DNA of 64,000 bases from Symbiodinium natans (GCA_905221605.1 CAJNDS010002091.1:824501-888500), one strand, 5' to 3'. Positions 49,936 to 58,812 are shown, numbered from the stretch's first letter. Numbers and translations: made by a program. Notes: generated by a model not told the origin, from the letters alone.

Positions 49936-50296
49936 CTAAACCCTATCGACCCTCAACTTACGTAAGTCCTGATGTAGGTTTCAGACTTGGGCTCATACGG
50001 ATTTAGGGCTCACGGCTTTGGGTTTAGGGTTTGGGGTTTGGGGTTTAGGGTTTAGGGTTTAGGGTTTAGGGTTTAGGGTTTAGGGTTTAGGGTTTAGGGT
50101 TTAGGGTTTAGGGTCCCTATGCCTAAACTCTAAGCCCCAAACCCCAAACCCTAACCCCTAAACCCTAAACCGCCCTAAACCCTAAACCCTATCACCCAAC
50201 CCGTCCCTGAACCCTAAACCCTAAACCCTAAACCCTAAACCCTAAACCCCAAATCCCAAACCCCAAACCCCAAACCCTAAACCCTAAACCCTAAAC

Positions 50297-50357
50297 CCCC
50301 GTCCCAGAACCAGCCTTGGGCAGGCAACCACACGGCCAAAGTCGGTCGCACCTGCAC
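50297..50357 (-). CDS. Exon, V-W-L-P-x-x-G-W-F-W motif
   Basis: Twenty codons plus one base (VQVRPTLAVWLPAQGWFWDG). The acceptor is CACGTCAG and the donor is G|GTTTAGGG (telomeric). VWLP-x-x-G-W-x-W-x-G recalls the VYLPxGxWYDxWTG segment of GH31 alpha-glucosidases; short, so only a suggestion. It follows 50,507-50,539 in phase 0. Confidence 0.65.
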
Positions 50358-50398
50358 CTGACGTGCATTTGGGGGACCAAGGGCCTTGGGCTTACCTT

Positions 50399-50460
50399 GT
50401 GGGTTTAGGGTTTAGGGTTTAGGGTTTAGGGTTTAGGGTTTAGGGTTTAGGGTTTAGGGT
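50399..50460. repeat. Telomere-like array (TTTAGGG)n
   Basis: Nine units between the exons at 50,357 and 50,507. Confidence 0.9.
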
Positions 50461-50506
50461 TGTTTGTGTTAAGCTTGGGGTTTTGCTCGTGTTTTGTGGG
50501 CTTTGC

Positions 50507-50539
50507 GGGCAGCATCGGCGTGAGAAAACGCGTGTATTG
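50507..50539 (-). CDS. Small exon, unknown protein
   Basis: Eleven codons, phase 0 to 0 (QYTRFLTPMLP). The acceptor is GACTTGAG and the donor is CCC|GCAAAG (GC type). Confidence 0.5.
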
Positions 50540-50628
50540 CTCAAGTCTTCTCGGGAAAATCCTTCCGGTTGTTTTGCTGTAACGCGATATCCCTTTCTGG
50601 TTCCTTAATATACGGGCGCCATGGTGGG

Positions 50629-50720
50629 GATGCTCTCCCTTATACTAGAAGTCCCTAATCGGGGTTAGAATAGGGGGTACTAGAATCCCTATCAAGGACT
50701 GTTAGTATAAGGGGGAACAT
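50629..50720. mobile_element. Inverted-repeat element, family M4, copy 2
   Basis: GATGCTCTCCCTTATACTAG facing TTAGTATAAGGGGGAACATC, 92 bases; same family as 42,484-42,579. Confidence 0.8.
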
Positions 50721-51378
50721 CCCAAGGTTCCGCCCAGGAAGCCCAAGCTTAGGTGAAAGGTCCCGGGACAGAGATCCACGCCAGCCCCAAAAGCCCTAAA
50801 CCTTAGGGTTTAGGGTTTCGGGTTTAAGGTTTAGGGGAACCCTAAAAGCTAAAATTCTAAGCTGGGGCGAAGTTGGGTCTGGGATGTAGAATAAACGATC
50901 CAAACACCATAAACCCTAAAACCCCGCCCCTGTGTGCTTCTTGAACCCATGGTCCTGTCTCGAAAACATGTGGCCAGTTTTGCGAAGAGGTTATTTTTTA
51001 ATACAGCAAGGACTACTGTAAGGCTTAAGGTTAAGGAATACAGGTGTGTTGGCACCCCGACAACAGGAACGCCCGAAACATAACATAGTCCCCCTGACAA
51101 TGCTTAGGGTTACCCCAAACTCCCGCCCAAAAGAAAATTTCACCCCAAAACTCCGGACCCCAAACCCTAAACCCGAAGTCCTAAACCCCGAACCTCTAGA
51201 TGGATCCTCGGCCGAGAGAAAAAAATGTATGAAACACCCTCAGCCCTAGCCCCTGAAGCGTAAAAACGCTCAAGAACACGGGCCCAAACTACCGCCTTAC
51301 ATCACGAAAAAGAATTGATTAAAATTAGGCCTGCTTAAATTAAACCCCATACCTCCACTAAACCTGAACTTCCTAAAC

Positions 51379-51443
51379 GGCAAGGGCCTCCCAGGAAACA
51401 AACTCGCACTGCTCGGCTGCTCCTCAGCGTTCAGGGGCCGGAG
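51379..51443 (-). CDS. Exon, unknown protein
   Basis: Twenty-one codons plus two bases, reading LRPLNAEEQPSSASLFPGRP then L. The acceptor is CCCACAAAG and the donor is CC|GTTTAGG (telomeric). Confidence 0.7.
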
Positions 51444-52357
51444 CTTTGTGGGTTCGGGGCGGTTTAGGGCTTGGGGTTTAAGGCTTATAGGGTTTCGGGT
51501 TTCGGATTGAGGGTGTAGGCTTGTAGGGTTTAGTTCAAGGGGTTTAGGGTTCCGGGTTTATGCGGGTCAAGCCCCTGTTTGTAACTCGGGTTGATATTTC
51601 AAGGCCTTCCAAGCCCGATTTGAGGCCCGATTTGATCCCGTCTCTCTGCCCAGTTCACAAAACTATTTGGGGCCCCCCCCCCCCCCCCCCCCCGCGCCTC
51701 CCCCTCCCGCCCCACCCTCCCCCCGCCTTTGGAATCTCAAAGGTTTCGGCATGCACGTCGCGCTTGCTCATCGGAGCTAAAAATTGAGACATGACCGTGC
51801 AAGCAGAATTATGGAGGGTTGACAAGGATGGAGCAGGGTCTGAGCTTGTATATATGTATATATTCATCCGCCTGCGCATACATATACACAGAAGATTCGG
51901 CCCTCGGGTGTAGGGAAGAATGAAAGGGTTCACATGGATTAACAAAGGCTTCCTAGAGTTCAGGGTTCAGTGCTGGATGTTCTGTTTTTTTCTAGTCAAG
52001 CAGTTGTCAGGTGACAGATAATTTGTCCACCCGCCCACAGACTCCCCTAACGTCACGAGAACAAACAAATGTCCCACAACATTTGGACAGTTCTATCCCT
52101 ACCTTCCCCATTCTCTGAACCTGTTCGGTTTTTCTTGGTTTTCAGCCAGGAATACATAGACCTAGAGCCCAATGGGCAAAGAGGCTGCTGAAATCTTTTT
52201 CGCCTGTCCACTGCAGTTTATCTCATCATGCAGCTGTCCCCAGCTGCCAGAAACCCGAGGTTCACAAGCGAGGCAGCAGCACGACACAGACTTTACATAA
52301 TATTCAGGCTGAGATGATGCTTGAGTAGTCTTGGTTCAGCATATTTTTCTCTACCAT
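51444..52357. other. Probable intergenic region downstream of the large gene
   Basis: Degenerate telomeric units (51,470-51,560), a C tract (51,673-51,694) and pyrimidine-rich DNA, a TATATGTATA stretch (51,849-51,870), then about 450 bases of ordinary sequence. No exon seen. The 3' end of the large gene's message should lie here. Confidence 0.5.
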
Positions 52358-52549
52358 TCAGCTGTTGCGAGCTCGCTTGCGGGCTGGTTCAGCCGTACCC
52401 CTCAACCCTTCCTGCTCGGCTGGCGTGAGCATGTTGAACCATTCAAAGCTCCAAGCAGTAGCACAGGCCATGGCCTGATCCTTTGTACGTTGGGTGGATT
52501 TTGCACCCGCATGGTTCTCATCCCTGAAACAGAAAGCTCTGGACATCTT
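52358..52549 (-). CDS. Large gene, terminal exon
   Basis: Ends TAEPARKRARNS then stop, a basic nuclear-localisation-like tail. Upstream it reads FCFRDENHAGAKSTQRTK, AMACATAWSFEWFNML. The start at acceptor ACAAAG is the one that agrees in phase with 52,654-52,723; the acceptor TTTCTGTTTCAG 32 bases further in has a better pyrimidine tract but another phase. Confidence 0.6.
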   Translation of the reverse strand, partial: KMSRAFCFRDENHAGAKSTQRTKDQAMACATAWSFEWFNMLTPAEQEGLRGTAEPARKRARNS

Positions 52550-52653
52550 CTTTGTACTTGGGTGGCGAAAACCTGGGGGAAGCTTCACTTGGCAGAATGG
52601 AGAGGAATCTGTTGGGTAGCCGAAGTACCGAGCGCAACCCGGAGCTACTTCAC

Positions 52654-52723
52654 CATCAGGAGGAGGAGGTCGTTGCACGGGCGATGCGTGGGGTCCATCC
52701 ACACGTTCCTTTCAAAAGGGATG
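52654..52723 (-). CDS. Large gene, exon
   Basis: One base plus 23 codons, reading IPFERNVWMDPTHRPCND then LLLLM. The acceptor is CTCTAAAG and the donor is ATG|GTGAAG. It completes a serine codon opened by 52,831-53,117. Confidence 0.65.
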
Positions 52724-52830
52724 CTTTAGAGCTTTATTAAGGACTTTTGATGTATTCGCAGCTTCACTACTGTGGCAAGGGTTGGGGGTTTTCGATGCCA
52801 AATTGAATTTTTTTGACATGAGCAAACCAC

Positions 52831-53117
52831 CTAAGCAAAGAAGAGCTTAAAATGCTGCCAAATATGAGCTCCTTCCGCTGCATGTCGATGTCCTGTGCGA
52901 TGGCATCCTCGGAAGCCCGGTCGTGGCATGGAGCAGCTTCAGCAGCTGCGGCGACTTCATCTCTGTGCTGCTCGGCAGCATTGTTGCTTGCCTCTGTCGG
53001 TGCTTCTTCCATGTTCGCCTCTGATGCTGGGTCATCTCCCATCTCTTCCATGAGGCTTATTTCTTCTTCGTCGTCTGTTTCTCCTTCAAGTTTTTCGTCG
53101 GGCTCCCTGTTGTCATC
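52831..53117 (-). CDS. Large gene, acidic linker exon
   Basis: Ninety-five codons plus two bases. Begins DDNREPDEKLEGETDDEEE, continues through alanine/glutamate-rich sequence with DIDMQRKELIFGSILSSSLL at the end. The acceptor is CGAAGTAAG and the donor is AG|GTGGTT. Likely a disordered acidic linker. Confidence 0.7.
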
Positions 53118-53272
53118 CTTACTTCGGTGAGTGGGTTTAGGGTTTAGGGTCTGGGGCCTGAACGGTAGACCCTTTTTCCAAAAACCCTAAAACCCTAAAC
53201 CCTAATATGGAGTGAAAAACTTTAAGGTGGGGTTTAGGGTAGAAGACGAGGGCCCTCAACACCATCCACATA
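53118..53272. other. Intron with telomeric repeats
   Basis: TTTAGGG units near 53,133-53,148 and CCCTAAA units near 53,183-53,201, in the same G-left/C-right arrangement (reversed in + coordinates) as in the left part of the window. Confidence 0.6.
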
Positions 53273-54299
53273 TTAGAGCATGTAGGATTCTGCTGCTTTG
53301 TCAGCCTCCTTGTCAGGAAGCTCTTCCAAAATCTCGCTGATGTACTTCTCTGACTTCTTCTCATGTTCAAGGAAAAGCTTGACCCGAGACTTGTAGTCGA
53401 GCTTGCCGTGCTTCAATCCCAGCGAACTGCAGATGCTAGACAGCAGGGAGCGGGGCACTGAAAGAATGGAGTACTCGGCAACGTAGCTGGCCAGACTCAT
53501 CCAACCAGACACCTGCTTCCATGCCAGCTGGTCGTGTGCCAAGCACTCCTCTGTGAGGGCCACGTGAACTTCGTGAAGGTCTCCAACGATTGTGTCTGTC
53601 CGGGGAACTTCCAAGGCCTCAAAGGTAAAGACATTCTCTGCAAACCTTTTCAATGGCCAAAGGCGTGCAGCATAAGGACCGGAGGAGAGCACGAGCGAGC
53701 GGGTGTCATCTGTGGGCTGGTGTGCACGGCAGGAAATGAAGCAATGCTCCGGAACCAGCTTGCTTGTCCACATGGATGAAAACACACTGAGAAGGACCTC
53801 CTTCCTGTCATCCTGCCTGTCCAATTCTGGCCGGATGTGCACATGATAGCAAGTGCTGAGGACCTTCATGAGGGAAAGCCTCTGCACCAGTATGTGTGGC
53901 TTTGTGTAGTTCTTATTGGTGCGATGCTTTGTGAGGCCCTCTGAGCAGATTCCCAGCTCCGTGTCTGTAGCCTTCAAGGCACTGTGCACCCGAGCTTTGA
54001 TGTGTTTCTGCGACAGTGGCTGTTGCCAATCCTGGGCAGTGAGGTTCAGGACTTCGGCACCAGCTGGGCGTTTCAGGGTGGACTTGTGTGCCACAGCGTG
54101 CAGGTTGTGCGGGTTTGTCTTCTCGCTTTTGGCATGCCTTCGACCAGCATCTCTCAGATCGTTGAAGCACAATTCGGAAGGCAACGAGCAAAGTAGACTG
54201 GAAGTCCCAGGGCCAGTGAGGCCAGCCATGCATCTGCAACATTGTCGGAAGGCCTGCCCAGCGGCGGTGTCCATGGCCTCGGACTTGAAGCTGAAGGAC
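53273..54299 (-). CDS. Large gene, longest exon
   Basis: About 340 codons open from a TCAG acceptor to a TAA at 53,273; the true donor lies a few codons before that stop. Segments: CFNDLRDAGRRHAKSEKTNP, TKPHILVQRLSLMKVLSTCY, RPELDRQDDRKEVLLSVF, GDLHEVHVALTEECLAHDQL, KHGKLDYKSRVKLFLEHEKK. The composition matches large dinoflagellate proteins of unknown function. The 5' junction is not fixed: AACGTCAG|G needs a phase-2 partner; CTTCAAG|T would fit phase 0. Confidence 0.75.
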
Positions 54300-54400
54300 C
54301 TGACGTTGTGAGTTTTTGTTTTGTTTTGACTGGGTTAACATGACTTACCGAATCCAGGGTTGAAATCTCTAGTCTGTGCTCATGAGGAGGCCCGTGAAAC

Positions 54401-54683
54401 TGAGCACCACACTCCCCCTTTGTCATGATGTCTCTGTACGGTTGATAGCGGGTGAAAGAAAGAAGACCGTACAAAGCACTTTTGCTCGGGAGGACATCGA
54501 CAATTTCCGTCACAAAGAGCCATTCCTTCTGCATGTCTTCCAGACAGCTTGCCCGGGCTTGCGCGTTCAGGCATGCAATGGCTCTCCAAGGAAATGAGGT
54601 GTGGTAGGCGTCCAAGGAACACAGGGAGCTCAGATGGCAAAGGGTCAAACTTGCCAGCCATGTGCGTGACTCGGGGTCGTTGT
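54401..54683 (-). CDS. Large gene, exon
   Basis: Two bases, 93 codons, two bases: NDPESRTWLASLTLCHLSSL, CLEDMQKEWLFVTEIVDVLP, YGLLSFTRYQPYRDIMTKGE. The acceptor is ATTGTTCTGCAG. For the donor, CA|GTTTCA gives the phase the next exon needs; a textbook GTAAGT at 54,348 lies 52 bases further but in phase 0. Confidence 0.7.
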
Positions 54684-54789
54684 CTGCAGAACAATAGGGG
54701 ATGGCTGCACCTTTAGCTGCGTCCTGTAGAGTCTTCCTTAGGCGTCACATCTAGAAGGCTTCAAAGACTGCTTGGACTGGACTATTAAC

Positions 54790-55036
54790 CGAGCTTCGTG
54801 ATGAGTCGTTGCACCCGCTTGCCAGTGGCCAAGGACAAGGCATGCTTCAAGGAGGCGCTTGAGTTGTTCTGGAAGTCTCGTGCCTTAGATGCAACATTTA
54901 GAACTGAAACTAAGAACCTTTGACCCCAGGGCCAATACTGCAGCCCAGGGGCACAGTCACACACGAACATTCTCAAGGCTCGGAACACCACAATGAAGGC
55001 CCTCATCTTGTCTTGGTTTGTGTCATCAGCCAGCAC
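54790..55036 (-). CDS. Large gene, exon
   Basis: Eighty-two codons plus one base: VLADDTNQDKMRAFIVVFRA, MFVCDCAPGLQYWPWGQRFL, LKHALSLATGKRVQRLITKL. The acceptor is TTCATCTAG and the donor is G|GTTAAT. The junction reads LITKLDNDPESRTW. Confidence 0.8.
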
Positions 55037-55177
55037 CTAGATGAACACAGGTGAGCAGCGTTTCTGTGCGAGGTCCCCTTAAATCCGCTATTTCGGGTTT
55101 GGGATTTAGGGTTCAGGGTGTCAGTGTTTAGGGTACAAGAGCAAGAAGAGCAGCTAAAGCACGTGCCATGCAGCGAC

Positions 55178-55368
55178 CCGGGCAGAGAAGCTATCGTCAC
55201 TGCCATCACTGCGGGCGGTCATCCCCCACGGGTTTCGCCCTTCACTGAAGAAGGAGAAGCAGTGAGCCATTGCTTCTGCGTGCCATACCCCGTCCAGGGC
55301 AACACTGTAGTCCCAGAAGCTGAACCAGCGACTGTCCTTGGAGGTCTCGGCCCGAAGATGTAGCCTGC
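55178..55368 (-). CDS. Large gene, exon
   Basis: Two bases plus 63 codons: RLHLRAETSKDSRWFSFWDY, DGVWHAEAMAHCFSFFSEGR, RSDGSDDSFSAR. The acceptor is CCCGAACAG and the donor is CGG|GTCGCT. Phases agree on both sides. The upstream intron carries CCCTAAACCCC. Confidence 0.75.
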
Positions 55369-55498
55369 CTGTTCGGGTCTTGGTTTTAGGCTGGGGTTTA
55401 GGGCTAAGGGCTGAGAATTCAGGGTTGCTGTAAAATACATTTTGTGTGCACACCGACTCACAAACTATTTTCAAACCATACGTGGCCTTGCCGGTCAC

Positions 55499-55859
55499 GT
55501 AGCATGCTCAAAGCATCGGCTGCTGTGAAGCTGCTCTCGGCAATCCCACTCCCATTGTGCAAGCCTGCCGCATCCTTAGCCATGCCTGGTATAAACATCT
55601 GTGCAAAGTCGGCGTTGGGGTCCTTTGACAGAAGCTCGATGATGCGGTCGCGGGCATCTGAAACCAAACGGCCAAACTTTGATGTTTTGAATGGTCCCCT
55701 CGAGAAGCGAAAGAGAACCCCCAGCTTCTTAAGCAGATCTGCGGCCCCTGTGAGGCCACGAATGGCCTGGGCACATCTCCGTGCGGAGCGGTGGAAGATG
55801 TCGGGCCATAGCACAGCCCAGCAATCTGAGGCACTGAGGTGTTGCCATGCCACGAATCC
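55499..55859 (-). CDS. Large gene, exon
   Basis: One hundred and twenty codons plus one base: GFVAWQHLSASDCWAVLWPD, AQAIRGLTGAADLLKKLGVL, RIIELLSKDPNADFAQMF. The acceptor is GACCTCAG and the donor is C|GTGACC. Helical, unknown function. Confidence 0.8.
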
Positions 55860-55943
55860 CTGAGGTCATTTTGAGAAGCAGTTTCAGGGTTGAGGGTTTA
55901 GGGTTTAGGGTTAAGGAGATTTCGTGTTAGGGGCTTCATAAAC
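55860..55943 (-). other. 84-nt GT-AG intron with telomeric repeats
   Basis: Intron GTTTAT...CTCAG between two unambiguous phase-0 exons. It contains CCCTAAACCCTAAACCCTC (minus strand). It shows on firm exon evidence that telomeric repeats occur inside spliced introns here. Confidence 0.8.
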
Positions 55944-56444
55944 CTCAGCCAGGCAAGCCTGTGTCCCTTCGTCGGCACTGAAAACCAGTCTTGTGAAGTT
56001 TTCGTGCTCATAGAAGTCCTTGCGGGATTCCAAGGCCTCTGAGTCCCAGGTAAAGAAGAAGTGTGCGTCTGACGGAAGCTGCTGCGGTAGGAGTCGCAAC
56101 TCACTATTGTCGTAGACATGTCTTTCACATCCTTGTCCAGCAGGTTTCAAGGGATTCGGCGGCTTGCAGCTCTGAAGGGTGAACCCGGAAGGCATGGCTT
56201 GCTGCAGAGAGTTTGCAATCCCAGCTAGCAGGTCTTTTGTGGGCTTGCGAAACTCTCGGAAAGCAAAGGCGTTCTTGGGAAGCTGCATGCGCTGCGTGGC
56301 GTCCTGCGGCAGTCGACCCTGCAAGGCTGCAGCCAGGCTTCGTGAAGCCTCTGCAGCTTCGTCTTTGTTACACACGTTCACAGGTAGCATCTGCGTGGCT
56401 CCGGGAAAAAGACAACCGTCCAGCATAAACACCACGGACAAGAC
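55944..56444 (-). CDS. Large gene, exon
   Basis: One hundred and sixty-seven codons, phase 0 to 0: VLSVVFMLDGCLFPGATQML, SLAAALQGRLPQDATQRMQL, AHFFFTWDSEALESRKDFYE, RLVFSADEGTQACLAE. The acceptor is CGAAACAG and the donor is GAG|GTTTAT. The junction with the previous exon gives CFDEATVATEKVLSVVF, a motif I recall from dinoflagellate proteins of unknown function. Confidence 0.8.
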
Positions 56445-56521
56445 CTGTTTCGGAGGGAAAGGAAGGCAGTACAGCAAGCATCCCCCCACGTTTAAGTTTC
56501 CCCACTGCCCTCCCAGGGAGC

Positions 56522-57032
56522 CTTCTCAGTGGCCACTGTGGCCTCGTCAAAGCAAAAGTTCAGGCACTTCATCTCTTGACGGCTAAGAGCAGCTGCAACG
56601 TGGCTCTCTGTCTTCAGGAGAAGTCGGGCCACAAACTCAGCGGCTGTCTTGGTAGCCAGATTCGAGTTCTCAGCCACGAGTTCTAGCTCCGAAAGGCACC
56701 TTTCGTCCTTCAAAGACACGTAGCCTGTACCCCGGCAGAGGAAGCGGCTTACCATGTTCATGCGAAGCGACCTGTTGCCCTTCCTGCGTGACACAGCCAT
56801 GTACGGATGATACTTGTGAGCAATGTTGGGGTCCGGGCATTGTTCTGTGGTTGCCGTTTCCAGACTCTCTTCTGCACGTTGCGCAAAAACGTGCAGGACA
56901 CGTTTTGTCAGGCGACGGAAACCAAGGGAGTTCCAGAAATCCTTATCGGATCTCATCCTCAGGCACGTGACAAGGAAGGTGCTGAGCGGCATTGTGGCAT
57001 TTGTGTCTTTGCCAGGGATTTTTTTTGCAAAC
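56522..57032 (-). CDS. Large gene, exon with CFDEATVATEK motif
   Basis: One base plus 170 codons: FAKKIPGKDTNATMPLSTFL, TKRVLHVFAQRAEESLETAT, VSRFLCRGTGYVSLKDERCL, VARLLLKTESHVAAALSRQE, KCLNFCFDEATVATEK. The acceptor is GCCCGCCAG and the donor is AAG|GCTCCC, a GC site supported by the motif continuing into the next exon. Confidence 0.8.
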
Positions 57033-57238
57033 CTGGCGGGCAGAAATAAAGACAAACTTCGTCAGGGAAAGATGCAGAAGTTTACAGCCCCAACAAAAAA
57101 AATCTCACCGAAATAGACAGGAAATTCCTCAGCGAAATAGCAGAAAGAATCCTCAGCCGAACCCTAAACCCGAAATTTTAAGGGGAAGCCCTAAATTGAA
57201 CCTTAATCCCAAAACGGAAACAAACGGGAGACCTCAAC

Positions 57239-57555
57239 CGCCCCAGGTAAGGCCTTGCCCAACTGAGACCAAGCTCGTGCAGTGCTGCTTTCAGTGCTGG
57301 CACAGGCATCAGGTTCTCTTGCACCTGAACACAGAAGACTCGGGCGTGGGGCAGCAGGGGAATGGAGTCATTGATGCTCATGTGTTCTTCGAATGTTTGC
57401 AGGACCCCCAAACACTCCATCAGAGCATCAGGTCCCAGGCTTGCTGTGGGAAGCAATGTGGCCAGAGTGACAAGTATCCCCAGGACTGTGCAGCAGTCCA
57501 CTGGCAGGGAAGTCAATCCGGCGATGTGGCCTTTGTAGGTTGGTCTGCGTGCCAC
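57239..57555 (-). CDS. Large gene, exon
   Basis: One hundred and five codons plus two bases: VARRPTYKGHIAGLTSLPVD, GPDALMECLGVLQTFEEHMS, ENLMPVPALKAALHELGLSW. The acceptor is TTGTTCCCAAG and the donor is CG|GTTGAG. Leucine-rich, helical. Confidence 0.8.
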
Positions 57556-57744
57556 CTTGGGAACAAAAGAAAGAAAGATCTCAGAGACGGCCTCAGAAAA
57601 AAGAGAGAGATAGAGAGAGAGAGAGACTGAAAGTGAGGATGAGAGTGAGAGAGAAAATGAGAGTGAGACTGAGAGCGAGAGAGAATCCAAAACGGGATCA
57701 GCAATTGGTGGAGTCAAAGAAAGATGTCGATCTAAGATACCCAC
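57556..57744. repeat. Intron with GA/CT microsatellite
   Basis: 189-nt intron. Bases 57,602-57,685 are GAGA/GTGA repeats on + (CTCT/TCAC on the transcribed strand), which act as an extreme pyrimidine tract before the CCCAAG acceptor. They make the downstream reading frame appear to run through as serine/leucine repeats. Confidence 0.85.
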
Positions 57745-57897
57745 ATGCCGAGTTCCCACTTCCAGCAAGTGTGCCAGAGGCAAGTAGTTGCCGGCATGGT
57801 TCTTTGTGAAGTACTGCGTATATGGAGTGCGAAGAGAATACCATTCTGCTGTGGAAATAAAGTGCCGATACCCATCAACGGCGTCATTGTTCTCAAC
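57745..57897 (-). CDS. Large gene, exon
   Basis: Fifty-one codons, phase 0 to 0: VENNDAVDGYRHFISTAEWY, YTQYFTKNHAGNYLPLAHLL, EVGTRH. The acceptor is GTGGGACAG and the donor is CAT|GTGGGT. Confidence 0.8.
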
Positions 57898-58040
57898 CTG
57901 TCCCACGTGCAAAAACAGAAATGCTACGTACGTGAAGAGGAGAAATCAGCGTTGTGCCAGAACCCGGCCTGCAAGACAGTCCAGACACCACGTCTGTTCG
58001 AAAGAAATCTGAAGACATGACCTGGACAATCCCGATCTAC

Positions 58041-58367
58041 ACCTGGGCTTCGCTTTTCAGGGGAGGTTTCGGCGTCGTCATCATCCTCCAAGGCAGGCGA
58101 GGGCTGCTCCGGAAGGCTTTCCAGACTGGGCTTCGGGGCGAAGGGCGTGTCAGGACCGTACATCTGCACAAGCTGCTCATGCTGTTTCTCAAACTCTTTG
58201 AGATTACTATGCCATGCGGCATCCCGATGACTCGGGGCCACGTCAGCGTATGTCTTCCATGCCTCAGCCACCTTCTTTCTGACAGACAACAATGCTATGC
58301 AGCGAGAGCCGTTCTCATCTTCCAGCGGGACCTTTTCCAGCAGAGCCCGAATCTCGCCGAGCCAATC
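58041..58367 (-). CDS. Large gene, exon
   Basis: One hundred and nine codons, phase 0 to 0: DWLGEIRALLEKVPLEDENG, VRKKVAEAWKTYADVAPSHR, EQPSPALEDDDDAETSPEKR. The acceptor is TAAACTCCAG and the donor is GGT|GTAGAT. Helical then an acidic stretch. Confidence 0.8.
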
Positions 58368-58509
58368 CTGGAGTTTAAGGTGTTAGTGTTTAGGGTGAGG
58401 GGTTCAGGCCTTGAGGTTGAAGGCCTAGGGTGTAGGGTTTAGGGTTTAGGATTTAGGGTTTAGGGTTTAGGGCTTGGGGTTTAGGGTTTAGGGCTACCCC
58501 CAAACCCAC
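58368..58509. other. Intron made largely of telomere-like units
   Basis: 142-nt intron between two well-supported exons; TTTAGGG and variants fill most of 58,430-58,495. The donor is GAG|GTGGGT and the acceptor is CTCCAG. Confidence 0.75.
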
Positions 58510-58559
58510 CTCCAGGATCATTCTGGCCACACCGTTTCCCCCGGCACGGCCCCGGAGCG
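58510..58559 (-). CDS. Large gene, small exon
   Basis: Two bases plus 16 codons (LRGRAGGNGVARMILE), continuing into DWLGEIR of the next exon. The acceptor CTCCTGAG is weak; the better tract TTTTTGCCATAG just upstream would force another frame. The 5' link to 58,970-59,225 is unresolved. Confidence 0.6.
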
Positions 58560-58730
58560 CTCAGGAGGCGCACTATGGCAAAAAGAAGGCCAGTAGGTTG
58601 AGTTGGAATCTTCAGTTTTACAGTGCGTACATCCCACCTTTCCCATTCTGGCCCGTATCCTTCTGGCCTTATTTTTGGCTCTGCGAGCAACAGAACTGCT
58701 CCTGTAGCCCCAGTAGGATTCCCGTTAGCG

Positions 58731-58812
58731 AGAACGTTGCCTGCTAGCGAGAACGTTGCCTGCTAGCGAGAACGTTGCCTGCTACCGAGAACGTTGCGTG
58801 CTAGCGAGAACG
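58731..58812. repeat. Minisatellite, 20-base unit
   Basis: Five tandem copies of GCTAGCGAGAACGTTGCCT with minor changes, within an intron of the large gene. Confidence 0.95.

Noticed and set aside
1-51443. Assembly artefact joining telomeric reads
   Set aside because: Considered because of the repeat content, but unique exon-like islands with consistent strand and phase, and the same repeats in introns of the well-formed right-hand gene, argue for real genomic structure. Long-read coverage would decide.
52331-52729. Plus-strand open frame of 132 codons
   Set aside because: Shadow of the minus-strand terminal exons, whose frames are more protein-like and phase-linked to the upstream exons.
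57513-57704. Serine/histidine/leucine-rich open frame
   Set aside because: Translation of the CT microsatellite inside an intron between two clear exons.
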